This document shows, one piece after another, positions 22,226 through 33,511 of a stretch of 64,000 bases of DNA; position 1 is the first letter of the stretch, and every line of letters begins with the position of its first letter. The position numbers were made by a program, and so were the translations under genes. The DNA comes from Symbiodinium natans (lineage: Eukaryota; Sar; Dinophyceae; Suessiales; Symbiodiniaceae). The notes beneath the pieces were generated by a model. That model was given only the letters and a program-made list of their open reading frames with translations. It was not told the origin of the DNA and ran no database searches. The stretch spans positions 63,501 through 127,500 of the forward strand of contig CAJNDS010002435.1 in assembly GCA_905221605.1 (NCBI GenBank), written 5' to 3'.

Positions 22226-23615
22226 GGCTTTCTGCCCGGTGACGCGCGAATACTGTGAGCAAATGTCCTTTTTACTACTTCCTGGGATTCAATATATAAA
22301 CAAACCATATCGTTATATGATAGAAGTCAGGTTTTGCTTATCGGGGGATGGTTGCTTGGGATGTCTTAGCCAAGGTAAAGTTTTTCGGATAGAGGTTTTG
22401 ATTTGCTTATTGGGGCGTGATGGGGTTACCCTCATTTTCTTATAGGTTTATTTACATGTAAATAAATCAGACCCTGAACCATAGTTTAACCGCGGCAAAA
22501 AGTTATAACCTTGTCACATACATATATCCGCAGAGCTCGTCAAATCTGATCATGATGTAGGCGCCCCAGCCCTATAGGGTTAAGGTTGACAGGTTTAGGG
22601 TTTAAGATTGAGGCATTTAAACCTAAGCCGGCAATTCAACCTGAACCCGAACCTGTAAACCCTCTAGAGTTCAGGTTTAAGGGGTTGGGGTTTAGGATTT
22701 AGGCATTTAAAACGAAAACCCAAAGAGTTTTACCCTTAAGGGTTTAAACTTCGGGCATTTAGACCTTAACCCTGATTCGTTTAGGGTCAGAACCGTAAAA
22801 CCCCATAGGGCTCCCAAAGGTTCAAAGGTTTTAACCCTAAAGGGTGCTGAAGGTATACATGCCCAGACCTTAGGTTGTCGAACCATTGTACCCTATAGGT
22901 TTTAAAGGTTTAGGTTTAAGGTTTGGGCATTAATTTCCTATAACATAGAACCTTGAAACCCCTAAACCTTAAATCCCATAGGGTTATGCCTACGTTTGTG
23001 GGGCTTTCGTCCCGGTGACGCGAGAATACTGTGAGCAAATGTCCTTCCTACTTGATGGGATTCAAAATATAAACAAAGAGGATAATTCAAGTTTTGCTTG
23101 TCGGGGGATGGTTGCTTGAGCTATCTAAGGTAAGGTAAAGTTTTTCGGATAGAGGTTTTGTTTTGCTTATTGGGGCGTGATGGGGTTACCCTCATTTTCT
23201 TATAGGTTTATTTACATGTATATAAATCAAACTCTGAACCATAGTTATAACCGCAGCAAAAAGTTATAACCTTGTCATATGGTTATTTCCGCAGAGCTCG
23301 TCACTTTCACTACTTGCTGGGATTCAACATATAAACAAACTATATCGTTAAATGATGGAATTCAGGTTTTGCGTATCGGGGGATGGTTGCTTGAGATATT
23401 TTAGCTCAGGTAAAGTATTTCGGATATTTCGCTTGTTGGGGCGCGATGGGGTTCCCCTTTTTTGTTATGGGTTTACATAAGTGTGTAAAAAACCAAACCC
23501 TAACCCATAGTTATAACCACAGCAATAAATTATAACCTTGTCATATAGACATTTCCGCACAGCTCGTCAATTCCGATGATGATGTAGGCACCCCAACCCT
23601 ATAGGGTTAAGGTTC
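22226..23615 (+). repeat. Three tandem diverged repeat blocks
   Basis: Blocks start near 22226, 23005 and 23302. Shared words include GACGCG(C/A)GAATACTGTGAG, CGGGGGATGGTTGCTTG, GGTAAAGTTTTTCGGATAG, TTGGGGCGTGATGGGGTT, ATTTCCGCAGAGCTCGTCA and GATGATGTAGGC(G/A)CCCC. Order is conserved between copies, with deletions. A truncated copy of the block end lies at 21690-21800. There is no coding potential. The ACCCTATAGGGTTAAGG motif recurs between blocks. Confidence 0.75.
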
Positions 23616-23885
23616 ACAGGTTGGGTTTAAGGTTGAAGCATTTATACCTATACCGGCAATTCAACCTAAACCCTAACCTTTAAACCCTATAGAGTTAGGG
23701 TTTAAGGAGTTAGGGTTTAAGGCGTAATCCCATATGGTATACGTATACTTATGAGCAGAAAAGATACGGGGGACACTGCTTGCGATTCAGAATATTCGGA
23801 GCAGAAAAGATACAGGCGACACTGCTTGCCAATCAGAATTTTAGGAGCAGAAAAGATGCGGTCAAGGTACCTCGGCAGGAGCACA

Positions 23886-24415
23886 AGTAAACCATTCAAC
23901 CAGTGAACCATTAAAACCATTAAACCAATGGTTTCCCCCTTATGAAAATCCCCTAAACCATGAAACCATTAAACCATTAAACCATTAAACCAATGGTTTT
24001 CCCCATATGAGAATCCCTTAAACCATTAAACCATTAAACCATTAAACCATTAAACCATTAAACCATTAAACCATTAAACCAATGGTTGCCCCCCCATGAA
24101 AATGGTTTAATGGTTCAGGGGATTCTCATATGGGGAAACCATTGGTTTAATGGTTTAATGGTTTAGGGGATTTTCATAAGGGGGAAACCATTGGTTTAAT
24201 GGTTTAATGGTTTAATGGTTTAATGGTTTAATGGTTTAGGGGATTTTCATAAGGGGGAAAACATTGGTTTAATGGTTTAATGGTTTAATGGTTTAATGGT
24301 TTAATGGTTTAATGGTTTAATAGTTTAGGGGTTTAGGGGATTCTCATATGGGGGAAACCATTGGTTTAATGGTTTAATGGTTTAATGGTTTGAGGGATTC
24401 TCGGTTAGATGGTTT
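23886..24415. repeat. Palindromic array of AAACCATT octamers
   Basis: The left half (23886-24087) has runs of AAACCATT interrupted by AAACCAATGGTTTCCCC and ATATGAGAATCCC segments. The right half (24104-24415) carries the inverse, TTTAATGG runs with GGGGATTCTCATATGGGG segments. The turn lies near 24088-24103 (GCCCCCCCATGAAAAT). The repeat unit is one base longer than the TTTAGGG heptamer and differs from it. Confidence 0.8.
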
Positions 24416-24436
24416 AAGGGAATCTGCAAAAAACAC

Positions 24437-24518
24437 AGGGGAACCACTATAGGCGGTGACCCATATATATATATATATAAGGGGCAGATTCCCTCATTCC
24501 CTGCTAACCAACAGTAAG
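24437..24518 (-). repeat. Right terminal inverted repeat of the 2.9-kb element
   Basis: 82 bp, inverse of 21593-21710, also with a TA run in the middle. Confidence 0.7.
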
Positions 24519-24988
24519 CGTAACCCTGTATGGTGGACGTTTCATGCTATGGTGGCAGGGAGGGGGACTACAGTTCGGGGCAGTTGTTCGAGTCCGGGCT
24601 GCGGATTTGCTCAGAAAGCAAAGTCCTGGACTTTGCTGCTGCATGTATGTATTACTAAATTCGCATATTTTGTATTGATATACGATTATGTTATGATATC
24701 ATTCTGCTATAACAGTATTCTATTTCTTAAGACTGTATAATGCTAGACAATAAAACTGTATTATATGGAAAACTGTAAAAAGTATACTACAAAAATATGT
24801 TTCACATGTCTTTTTTCATGATATCATTGTATGCTTTTGTAAATGGAGTATTTTATGTACATTCTTACATGAATGTATTCCTGTACTACTATATGATTAT
24901 AAATACCCACGAGCAAGCGAACTGAGCATAGGGGAAAGCAAGCCGCTGTGTGCTCTTCCAAGATCTGCACGATGTCGCGCTTTATTAC

Positions 24989-27900
24989 CTGACGGATCTC
25001 CATGATCGAGTACTTGATCAGAGAGGGCATCATGTGCTGATCCCGCCTCATGCATCAGCTGCAGAAAGGCGGAGGGCTGCAAATTCAAAAAGCTCACCCT
25101 CAAGAACCCTGAAAGCCCCAAATCTTAAACCCTGAACCCCTAGAAGACCCCTGTTCAGGCCCGAATCCACAGACCCTGTTCAGGCAAGGGCACTTGCGAA
25201 AGTTGCCCAGGTGCTGGCAAAACTCCACATAGTCGACCTCGCCAGAATGGTTCGAGTCCAACACGTTGAAGATCGTCTCCTTGCTTGATGTTCAAGGTCT
25301 AGAGAATTGTGGATTCAGAGGTCTCCGAGAATCGAGGTACCCTTTTCGGGGGTTCCTATAATAAAGATGATTCTAGAATTTTGGGGTCCATAACCTTATT
25401 TTCGCCAATCCCAATTTAGAGGTTCGTGGTTGAAAATGCGACACACCACTAGGGAGCCAGATGGGCCGCAGGGTGCCTCTTCCTCCCCAAAAAAACATGT
25501 CCCCCACAACAATTGCCAAGTGGCCATGTCTTCCCGCGTGATGTCCATTTGCTCCATCAAGCCTTTGAAGTGCATGTTGATGTCGAAGCCGTTTAACATC
25601 TCCTCCAAAGACAGCGTGCCGCTGCCTCGGCTGTGCACAAAAGGTTGCCCTCGTACCTGTAGCTCGAGTTTTTCCCCGAAAGCATGGCCCTCAGGGTTTT
25701 TTCAGCGGAGGGTGGTGGTCGGTAAAGAGTGTCCTTGTATAGATGATGTGATGGATGCTGTCATAAATTTGATGGATTTCGTCGCGTGATGGAGGGTTTT
25801 CCTCCAAAAATAATATGTTTCAAAACACGGGGAAGGGTTGGCGGGAGCCGCCGCACTTCGTTAAAAAAATTGCAAAAACGCGAACCCTCTGCGAGTTTTG
25901 GCGTTGTCGAAACGACCCTCTGCATGTGCTCGGAGTGTCGTGATCGCCCGAACGACAACTCTCTGCGTGTTCTGGCATTGTCGAAACGCAAAAACGATGA
26001 CCCTCTGCATGTGCTCGGAGTGTCGTGATCGCAAGAACGACAACCCTCTGCGTGTTTGGCATTGTCGAAACGCAAAAGCGATGACCCTCTGCGTGTTCTT
26101 GGCGCGTCGCAGCCAGAAGACAAGCATCGACGCAACAACAGAAAGAGTATCTTTGGATGCGTTGCACGGAAGGAGGTGCTTTTGTAGCTTGAGCAGCTAT
26201 GGCTGCTGCGCAGGAAAAACAGTCTCAGGGGCCGTCATAGATTTGAAACCCGTCGCACATCCGGACGCAAGTGTGCGGCAGGGCGTTGCGCAGGCTGGCT
26301 TGACCGCAAAAATGCGGCGGCTCCTGCCAGTACGTTTAAAAAGAAACCTGCTGGAGCATACGGTTCCTGAGACGGTGTCTGGACAAAGTATCGCGGACGT
26401 AGAGTTTGCACTGTGGACATAGCACTAGCAGTACTTCACAGTACAAGTTGCAGTTGCGTTGCTGAGCCGTCATTGCTTCTCTAGCCGTTTCAAGATTGCG
26501 ATGCTAGCTTCACCCGTCTAACAGATGCCCTAATCCGTGACACGTGAACGATGCCACCCCTGCCAACTTTTCAGAGCGCGATCTTTTACGTGGGCTTGAC
26601 GGCCGACCTTGGTGACATGGAAAGTTGGAGCTTGTGGTGTGAACCGGAACAAGAGCCTTTGCTGCAATTCTGGGTTGAGGCAGACTTCGTAGGGCAGGCT
26701 GCACGGTACTTGAGCTCAGCACTTTGTTGCAAGGCTTTGCTGCGAGCTGTCGAGTGACACAAGCACACTCGCCACCCAAAGAGCATGGCAGGGTTTCCTG
26801 ACGTTGGTCGTGGCTTGGCGTCAGGAATCACGTGACAAACCCCAAACGTCGGAGAGCTAAGGGGATAATCTTGACTGAGGTTGCCGGCGTGTTCACGCCG
26901 TCATGGGACGGCATGCGTCAACTTCGCCAGAAGCTGCATGGCAGCGACGGCACCTTGCTGCACGTTGTGGATCAAGACCTCCAGTCTTGGATGTGACGCG
27001 AAGGGCTCGAAGAAGTAGACGGCTTGGAGGCGTCGATGTCATGCTTGTACAAAGCTTCTTTGGGAAAGAAAAGCACATACATCTTGCAAGAACAACAAGC
27101 GTCGGATCATCGGAAGTTGGCACATGTTACACATGACCGAGCTTTGATCGTGGGAATGGGCTTGTCAGCAAAGTCAGTCTGCGATCGCCTCGGATCCTCT
27201 GCTTGCTCTTGACGGGTCGCGATCATACGAACGACAGCTCTCTGCGTGTTTGGCCGTTGTCGAAACGCAAAAACTAGGACCCTCTGCGTGGACACGATCG
27301 CATGAACGACAACCCTCTGCGTGTTTTCGTGTTGTCGAAAATGGCTTTTGTAGCACTTCTTCGTTGTCGTCGGTGATGGATGTCGCCGTGGATGGTCGTC
27401 ATAGATGCCGTGTTGGATGTCGTGATGGATGATAATTTCTTTACATAGTGAGGTCTTAATCACGACTCTAAGATGCTGTCGGAACAACCGTTCTCTAGTT
27501 TGGTTCGAAAGAATGCATGGAGATGTTCGGCCTGCCTGGCTAAGAGCACTTGTCACACGCCCGCACACAAACTTGATTCGCATGTAGCTTTAAATCCTGT
27601 AAGCTGAGGCTACATACCAACCTGAACGCAGAGACCGCAACGACGAAGCAGTTTGGAGATACTGGTGGAGGCATGCGTCCGTCGTTGTCCATGCTGTCGC
27701 AGAGGAGCGCCAGTTCTACCATGCTTCTTTCACGCTCCGCATCTTTCTTCTGCGCCTTCCTGACCTGCTGCGGGTTTAGGTTTCGGATTCAGGGTTTAGG
27801 GTCAGGGTGCGTGTGCAAGAGCCTCTTTCTGCGAGGTTGCTTTAGATTCTTGCTGCGACACCCATGGCAGTTTCCATATACAGTACGCCGGACACGTCTT

Positions 27901-29707
27901 CGACACCGTTTACGAGAGCACCACAAGCTTACCCCACCACAAACCTAGGTTCGCTTTTGAGTTCTTTGAACGTCCCATGGCGGTATGTTGACGATTTTCA
28001 CATCAAAGTTCATGCCTGGTCGTTCTCCCGCGCCTCGGTTGCGCGTTCGACCTGATGCAACAGCTGTGAACTGGCAGCAGCTGGGCTGCTTCGCAGCAGT
28101 GACCGACTCTTGCAAATTACGGCAGAAACACCAACACAAGCCAAGCTCTGAATGAGTTCTGTGCCCACTGGAGCCACAAGATACAGCCAATCGGGGAAAG
28201 GGCTGCATCCAGTCTCGAGTCTCAAGTTAACCCCCCACATGCCGGCGTCCTCAATGCAATCCGACCTAAAAACTAAACCTCCAAACCTAAGCCCTAAGCC
28301 CTCACCCGTGAAGTCTCGATCTGTGAGTGGCACGAGAGCTTGAACACACAAGAGCGTGGCAAGAATGCTGCGGGGAGCCATGCGAACCTTTCGACTTTAG
28401 TGCCACCATGACTTCCACCATGTTCAGGCTCCACCAATGCCTGACAAGTGGCTATGACTGCGAGGATGAGGTTCCTTGCACACGGGACACTGAGTGATTC
28501 GGAGCGCAGGATGACTACAGCACAGCTCTGCGAGAGTCCGAACCCAAGTCCGACTTGCTGGGCCAAGGCTCATGGCACCCAGGGAGATGGTCATCATGAT
28601 GGGAAACAGGATTAAAATAGTCCGCCAGTCTGTTTCAACCAAAGGCAAGGAGGTCTCTCCCCAGGAATCTCCCGCCACGACTTGTTGGAAGATCGTCAGC
28701 ATGGCCGACCAAACGCTCTGGAATTTAGTGTTGCAGTGATCGCAGGATTCGTAGTCGATTGACACATTCACAGGGTGAATCACTTCCACCACAATGATCG
28801 ACCACACCACGATGATACATACCAGCATAACAGACCCGAACAAGATCGCCTTAAAGGATGAAGTGAAACCTGAAACCAGGATGTAGAACTCTGGCACAGA
28901 GATCACCACACGAGCAGCTCGTACCAGGCGGATGAGTCTGAGGATTCGCAGAACATTGATCGGAAGGGTGGAAGCTAGTACAGTGGCACCCCATCCCGAG
29001 ATGACTGTGAGCAGGTCCACCTGATTCCACCGGTTCCAGGGGTAGGCACCCCGCTCCACGAACGCGCGCAGCACACATTCCGCCGTGTATACAGTCAGGA
29101 GCAAATAGTTCACGATGCCTAGCCATAATATCGTGGCACTTTGGGACGCGCAGCTGGTCATATTGTACTCCGGCGTCGCTGTGCCATTTTTGGCAAGCGG
29201 GGTGTGGCAAGTCGCATCTGCGTCGGTCTCAACAATCATGACCAGAACATTCGCCACGATGATGAGGCCCATGATGGTCTCAAAGGACTGCGAGAGGACG
29301 ACCTGGGCCACCTTGATCCTCGCCTGCGGCCAAATCACCTCCCCGTTCTCATCAAGCCATGGCTTCGAGATGCTGCTCTTGTACCTCTCGGTTCCCACCG
29401 AATCCAGAATGGACCAAAGGGAACCCTGGTTTTGCTTAAGGGAACCTCACCCCCCTCAGAAAGCATAGTGAGTAGGGAAAAATTGGGCACCGCTCGGTCC
29501 GAGGCACCGGAGAGAGTCCTTCTCGATGGTGGACAAGGCTCGCTTCAGGTGCTTCTTGTCCTGCGTGGTCCTCCGCTTCGCCTCCGTCGCATTCAACGTC
29601 AGCGAGGAACTCCCCGAGGCCTGGAAAGTCGGTGAAGCCGAGCGGGCGCTGAGCTCTGGCCCAGCCATCGTGTCCGGTAACACCAACGCGGGGGGGATCT
29701 TGAGCAT
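24989..29707 (-). CDS. Single-domain voltage-gated cation channel with EF-hand pair
   Basis: Eight exons join in phase: 29707-29506, 29445-28572, 28474-28453, 28051-28016, 27764-27680, 25625-25525, 25279-25194 and 25046-24989. The product has an N-terminal cytosolic part, then six membrane helices. S1 is near SFETIMGLIIVANVLVMIV and S2 near WLGIVNYLLLTVYTAECVLR. S4 is NVLRILRLIRLVRAARVV with regularly spaced Arg. The pore loop is FQQVVAGDSW, with Asp at the filter, and S6 is IMMTISLGAMNLILAVIVER. Two EF-hand loops follow, DNDGSGTLSLEE and DSNHSGEVDYVE, then an amphipathic stretch (DQHMMPSLIKYSIMEIRQ). This is the four-domain Na/Ca channel fold reduced to one repeat, so it probably works as a tetramer in a membrane and passes Na or Ca under Ca control. 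Introns use GC (4), GA (2) and GT (1) donors. The start ATG at 29707 is a guess. The last exon may read on past 24989 or splice. Confidence 0.82.
25870..26110. repeat. Tandem repeat with about 84-bp period inside a channel intron
   Basis: Units contain GACCCTCTGCATGTGCTCGG, AGTGTCGTGATCGC, GAACGACAA, CTCTGCGTGTT and TGTCGAAACGCAAAAA. About two and a half units are present, with half-unit similarity. Related blocks lie at 27228-27345 in the same 2-kb intron, and weaker CCTCTCGGTGTTT relatives at 31340-31470. Confidence 0.75.
27228..27345. repeat. Second block of the CTCTGCGTGTT repeat
   Basis: Contains GAACGACAGCTCTCTGCGTG, TGTCGAAACGCAAAAAC and CGACAACCCTCTGCGTGTTT, matching 25870-26110 but separated from it by 1.1 kb in the same intron (27679-25626). 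Confidence 0.7.
28572..29445 (-). CDS. Main exon of the cation channel (S1 to most of S6)
   Basis: An 874-bp exon, by far the longest here. It starts after GTGAG|GTTCC and ends at GGTGCCAT|GAGCC, a GA donor. Its 290 whole codons hold the voltage sensor and the pore. S6 is cut by the intron after MTISLGA and is completed by the 22-bp exon 28474-28453 (NLILAVI), then the 36-bp exon 28051-28016 (VERATEARENDQ). Confidence 0.85.
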
Positions 29708-32700
29708 GCTGCTGCACACCACTGGGTTCTGAAGGGGCTGTTGTGGTTATGCTAGGGCTCTCTCTTCCCCAAGTAGGCAGGGCTATTCTTCTTCCCTACG
29801 CCCGCCACGTGCGGCTCCACACCCCGAATGAGGCTTTGATGTCATCACTAAGCCCTACCCACCTGGTGGAGGAGGGCTCCTGTGCGGCCTTGAAGTGACC
29901 CGAGCCGCGGGACCTCATCCAGTACTGGCAGCACAAAGCAAACGGTTGAAGGTCCTCTCGTGCGATCTCCAAATCCGACCTGGGTCCTGAAAAGTGGGGC
30001 ATCACTGGACCGTCATGACGGACAAACCGTAAAGCACCCGTAAAGGCCTTGCCTGAGCTTGCAAATTTGACCCCCTCTTCTCCTAAACTAAACCTACCGC
30101 GGCGCCAACTGCACGCGCCCACGGAACAAGACCCAAGCGACTGGGCACGGAGCTCGGCTAGCTGCTGCCGTAAGGACCTTGTCCAGTTGCTGCAAAGTGG
30201 CTGGTTCCTGGGAGAGGAACCGAACCACAACAAACTCAGGGAGTGTCCAGAAGCGCACGTGTCTCCTCTGCTGGGTGGAGCTCTGCAACCTGCGAAGACC
30301 TGAATGTTTAAAGTGCTGTGCTCCTAAGCAAAGAGTACGGAAAACCCAGCATGTAGCAACTCAGGTCCAAGCCCGAAATCGCCCAGCAGACCATCCAATA
30401 TCTCAGCAGGCGGGCATCGGAACCTGCAGGGGATGATGGATACACCAAGCACTCCTGAAATGCTCAGCCGTGACATAATTGTTAACATGAGAGGAATCGG
30501 CACCTTTTTTGGCGAAGAAGCTGCTGAACTTCTTGTTGTGCCTCACATACTTATCGAAGCTCACGAGGTAAAGTACTTGATGAGACGAAAGCTGACCATC
30601 AGCGGGTCGGAACTTTACACAGCAAGGCTGCGCCTTGAGATGCAGACTCTTTGGCAGACTCTGTGCTGCTGCTGACCAACCCTGGGCCAACAGAGATGGG
30701 AAACGCAAGCATGATATGCACGCAATGTCGTGATTCAACAAGACACTCCTCGCAAGGAGCCACACTCACCACGCTCAGCCTCCTCTGACAGCCCTGGAAA
30801 GCTCAGCCATTCCATGCACAAGTGGCACCGTAGCTTGCATACATGGCAAGCAAGCCCAAGTGCTTGCTTAAAACAACATGAAACCTAGATGTCATTGAGA
30901 AAAGCTGCTCCATAACATTGCTCCATATGTACGTGTGTTGAGAAAGCTGTAGGGATGTTGACCAGGTGCTGCTGCTGTATGTTGTCATGGCTTGCAGCTT
31001 GCACCGAGGCACAAAACTCACCAAGCTCGTGCGCACTGAACCAAGACACCTGCAACTTCCCAAGCCTTGTGTTTACCAGTCAGAGAGCTGGGCAAGAGTG
31101 AAGTGTTTGGCCACCTCACATGCACATTTTGAGGCTTGAACCACCCCCAAGTCAAAACAACTTTCATGCCTCTCGGCTCTTGGGCAGCTTCGTTTCACGC
31201 ATCCATTCTACAGGGATATCATTTGCAGTGTTCAAAAATCGTGCTCTCGCCTTAGTGGCCTTACGCTGCTTGCGGTCCATGCCGTCATACTGATAGGTCG
31301 ACCTGGCAGCCTCCCTCCAGGCACACGAGACGTCGACATCGAAGACCCTCTCGGTGTTTCCGGTGAGCTCTGACACTCTCGCCCAGGCGGTGCGCGCGCA
31401 TACATGACGACGAACCTCTCGGTGTTTCTGCGTGCCCGAGAAGCCCTCGCCCAGGCGCTCTGCGTTCCGCAACACTCTGCAAAACCCGCAAAACCCACGG
31501 ACGTCGCACACACGCCAAAACATCGTAAGTAGGTAGCATGGTCCTCGCATCGCAGCCGCGCTCTGTGCACATTCCGTGCACAACTTTGCGTTCCGGCCTC
31601 GTTCCCCTGCGCCTTTTCAGGGTTGATCACACGCCAAAACATGCCAAAAACGGTATCAGCTACGACAAAATTCGCAGCCAAAAAAATGAATAAAGATGAT
31701 ATAATTATCAGCAGTAGTCATCAGCAGTAGTCATATTAGTTGTCGTCTTTGTCATGGCCGTAGCCGTGGTCGTAGTGGTAGTGGTCATGGTAATAACAGG
31801 AGGCAACCAGCACTGACGGATTGTGAGCACAGGGCACTGCTAAGAATGAGGACGCGCAGGCTAGCGCGGGCAACCCGGCGAAACCCTAAACCCTAAACCC
31901 TACAGCCTGGGTCACGCTGCGACCCAAGCGGAGACCTGTGCAAGACTGCCGGCCTGCAGAGATGGTACACGGCAGGTTTCAGCAAGCTGCTGGACATCCA
32001 TCCCATCATGGCTAGAACCCCGGTCTTGGGGTGGCAAACTTTTTCGCTCGCGCGAGTGTCGATCTGTGTCTGACTCCCACCAGGTCCGGACAAGTCGGTT
32101 GCTTTGGCGACATGTGGAGTCCTGGATGGGTGTCGCGCCAAGAAGCAGAGGTAACAAAGAAAAGCTGCTCCCCTCTTCCGGCTGTAAGAAAGCCACAAGC
32201 TACACGGCATCCCGCATGAGAAGTCTAGCCAAAATAACGCATCATCAATCATTTCCTTCATCATGACCTTTCTAAACTTTGGGGCCAATCTGTCGCCGTG
32301 TGGCTGGGCTCCAAGCTACGAGAGTATTCAGCCGCAGCCTTGAATAAACCCTTCGGGCAGGCCTTTGGCACCAAAACGGTCTTGGAAGATACACTGCCCC
32401 CACATCCCACGAATCATCCCGCAGCCCCTCAAGATGCCTCGAATATCGCTGAAGAGTGGTTTCTGGGAATGGTGGCCGAAGAATCAACGCGCGCAGGCTG
32501 TCAGAGTGGATGTCCAGGCGCAAAGCCAGCCCTCTGAACAGTTTTCTGCGGAAAATCCAGGCATTCAGAGGCCAAGATCATTTTAAAACCCCGAGCCTTG
32601 GCAGCTCTCGAGGCGCAACATTGTCGGTATGAACTTTCGTCCATCCAGACATGCCCCCCAACCTTTTCCACACACTGCACACGAGCCACGGGAGGGCCAC

Positions 32701-32765
32701 GCTTCAGAGTCCTAAGCTAAACCCTGCGATTTTTTGTTTCTCCTCTCCTCAGGCTACTGAAGGAC
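29708..32765. other. No firmly supported gene
   Basis: On the minus strand near 30180-30125 a short coiled-coil-like stretch (SLRQQLAELRAQS) after GACAAG|G may be an additional N-terminal exon of the cation channel. An open frame at 30765-30403 (minus) overlaps a plus frame at 30433-30675 and neither is decisive. 31340-31470 has two copies of CCTCTCGGTGTTT. 31680-31800 has CAGTAGTCAT and GTGGTAGTGG repeats. A short CCCTAAA tract sits at 31883-31903. Confidence 0.35.
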
Positions 32766-32924
32766 TCACAAGGAGAGGCCAGTCTTTTCAGGAACTTGCT
32801 CGGGCTTCTCCGGCTTCTCCGGCTTCTCCGGCTGCTCCTCCACCGTCTCGGGCTGGCTGGCCTCCTTTGGAAAAGGTGCATCCCGAACACAAAGGCGCGT
32901 GCCACGCATGAAGCCGAAACTTTC
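32766..32924 (-). CDS. Exon candidate with Pro-Glu-Lys repeats
   Basis: After GGGTAG|G the frame reads ESFGFMRGTRLCVRDAPFPK, then EASQPETVEE and QPEKPEKPEKPEQVPEKTGL, ending SL and a TGA stop at 32766. The stop lies inside CTT|GTGAGT, a consensus donor, so the exon may continue elsewhere. The repeated EKP tripeptide comes from GGAGAAGCC repeats. No family is recognised. It could be a terminal exon of an unseen gene between the transporter and the channel. Confidence 0.35.
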   Translation of the reverse strand, partial: ESFGFMRGTRLCVRDAPFPKEASQPETVEEQPEKPEKPEKPEQVPEKTGLSL

Positions 32925-33202
32925 CTACCCCCAAGAACAAGGAACGTTGCAGATGCCAGTACTACGCTTTGCCGGTTGCCCGATGGCAAGCCACCCCAAC
33001 TCTCAACCCCCAAACCCTTAGCCTCCCCAAGGCCCTACAACCTCTGCGCCAAAAAACGCGACTCAAAACAAGAAGATCACCCAAGAAAGCCCCACAAACT
33101 TCGTCGACTCTGCACCCGCTGAGCACCCACTACCCTTGGCACCCAGCGCATTCGAAGGTATGGTATGGGGGCCTTGAGCCTTTTCCAGCCTGAAAGGCTT
33201 GA

Positions 33203-33511
33203 ATCCTAAACCCTAAACCCTAAACCCTAAACCCTAAACCCTAAACCTTAAACCCTAAACCTTAAACCCTAAACCCTAAACCCTAACTGGGGCTTCGCGG
33301 CTTCGGGGCTTTTGAGCGTTGAGTCGTTGGATCCGGGCAGTCCTTCACCGGCTCCAAGTTCAAGATGTCTGGCTGCTCGGCGACCACCGACGCCTCGGAG
33401 TCATGGGCTTCTGGAGTACACCAACAGAGGTAAGGGTTTAGGGTTTAGGGTTTAGGGTTTAAGGTTTAGGGTTTAGGGTTTAGGGTTTAGGGTTTAGGGT
33501 TTTAGGGTTCG
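33203..33511. repeat. Opposed telomere-like tracts
   Basis: CCCTAAA/CCTTAAA units at 33203-33287 and TTTAGGG units at 33432-33511, with a 145-bp spacer. Confidence 0.9.

Larger units (their letters stand above)
21593..24518. mobile_element. Candidate non-autonomous element with terminal inverted repeats (about 2.9 kb)
   Basis: The two ends are related in inverse orientation. The left end begins CTTGCTGTTGGTTAGGAGGG, passes through AATGAGGGAAT and a TA run, and finishes with GGGCGTCCGCC and GGTTCCCCTT. The right end, read on the minus strand, begins CTTACTGTTGGTTAGCAGGG, passes through AATGAGGGAAT, CTGCCCC and a TA run, and finishes with GGGTCACCGCC and GGTTCCCCT. The interior holds three tandemly related blocks (22226-23600), degenerate CCTATAGGGTT-containing sequence, and a palindromic array of an 8-bp unit (23886-24415). 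No transposase-like ORF is present, so if mobile it is non-autonomous. No clear target duplication was found. It lies just downstream of the cation-channel exons. It could instead be a large foldback produced by repeat recombination. Confidence 0.6.

Noticed and set aside
24570-24610. TTCGAGTCC resembling a tRNA B box
   Set aside because: No matching A box, acceptor stem or anticodon arm could be built around it.
30403-30765. Overlapping plus and minus open frames as a gene
   Set aside because: Both frames look equally protein-like, neither has clear splice borders or family resemblance, so no gene is claimed.
31706-31745. CAGTAGTCATAT and TTGTC, reminiscent of the next part of 18S rRNA
   Set aside because: It occurs within a local CAGTAGTCAT duplication with no rRNA around it.
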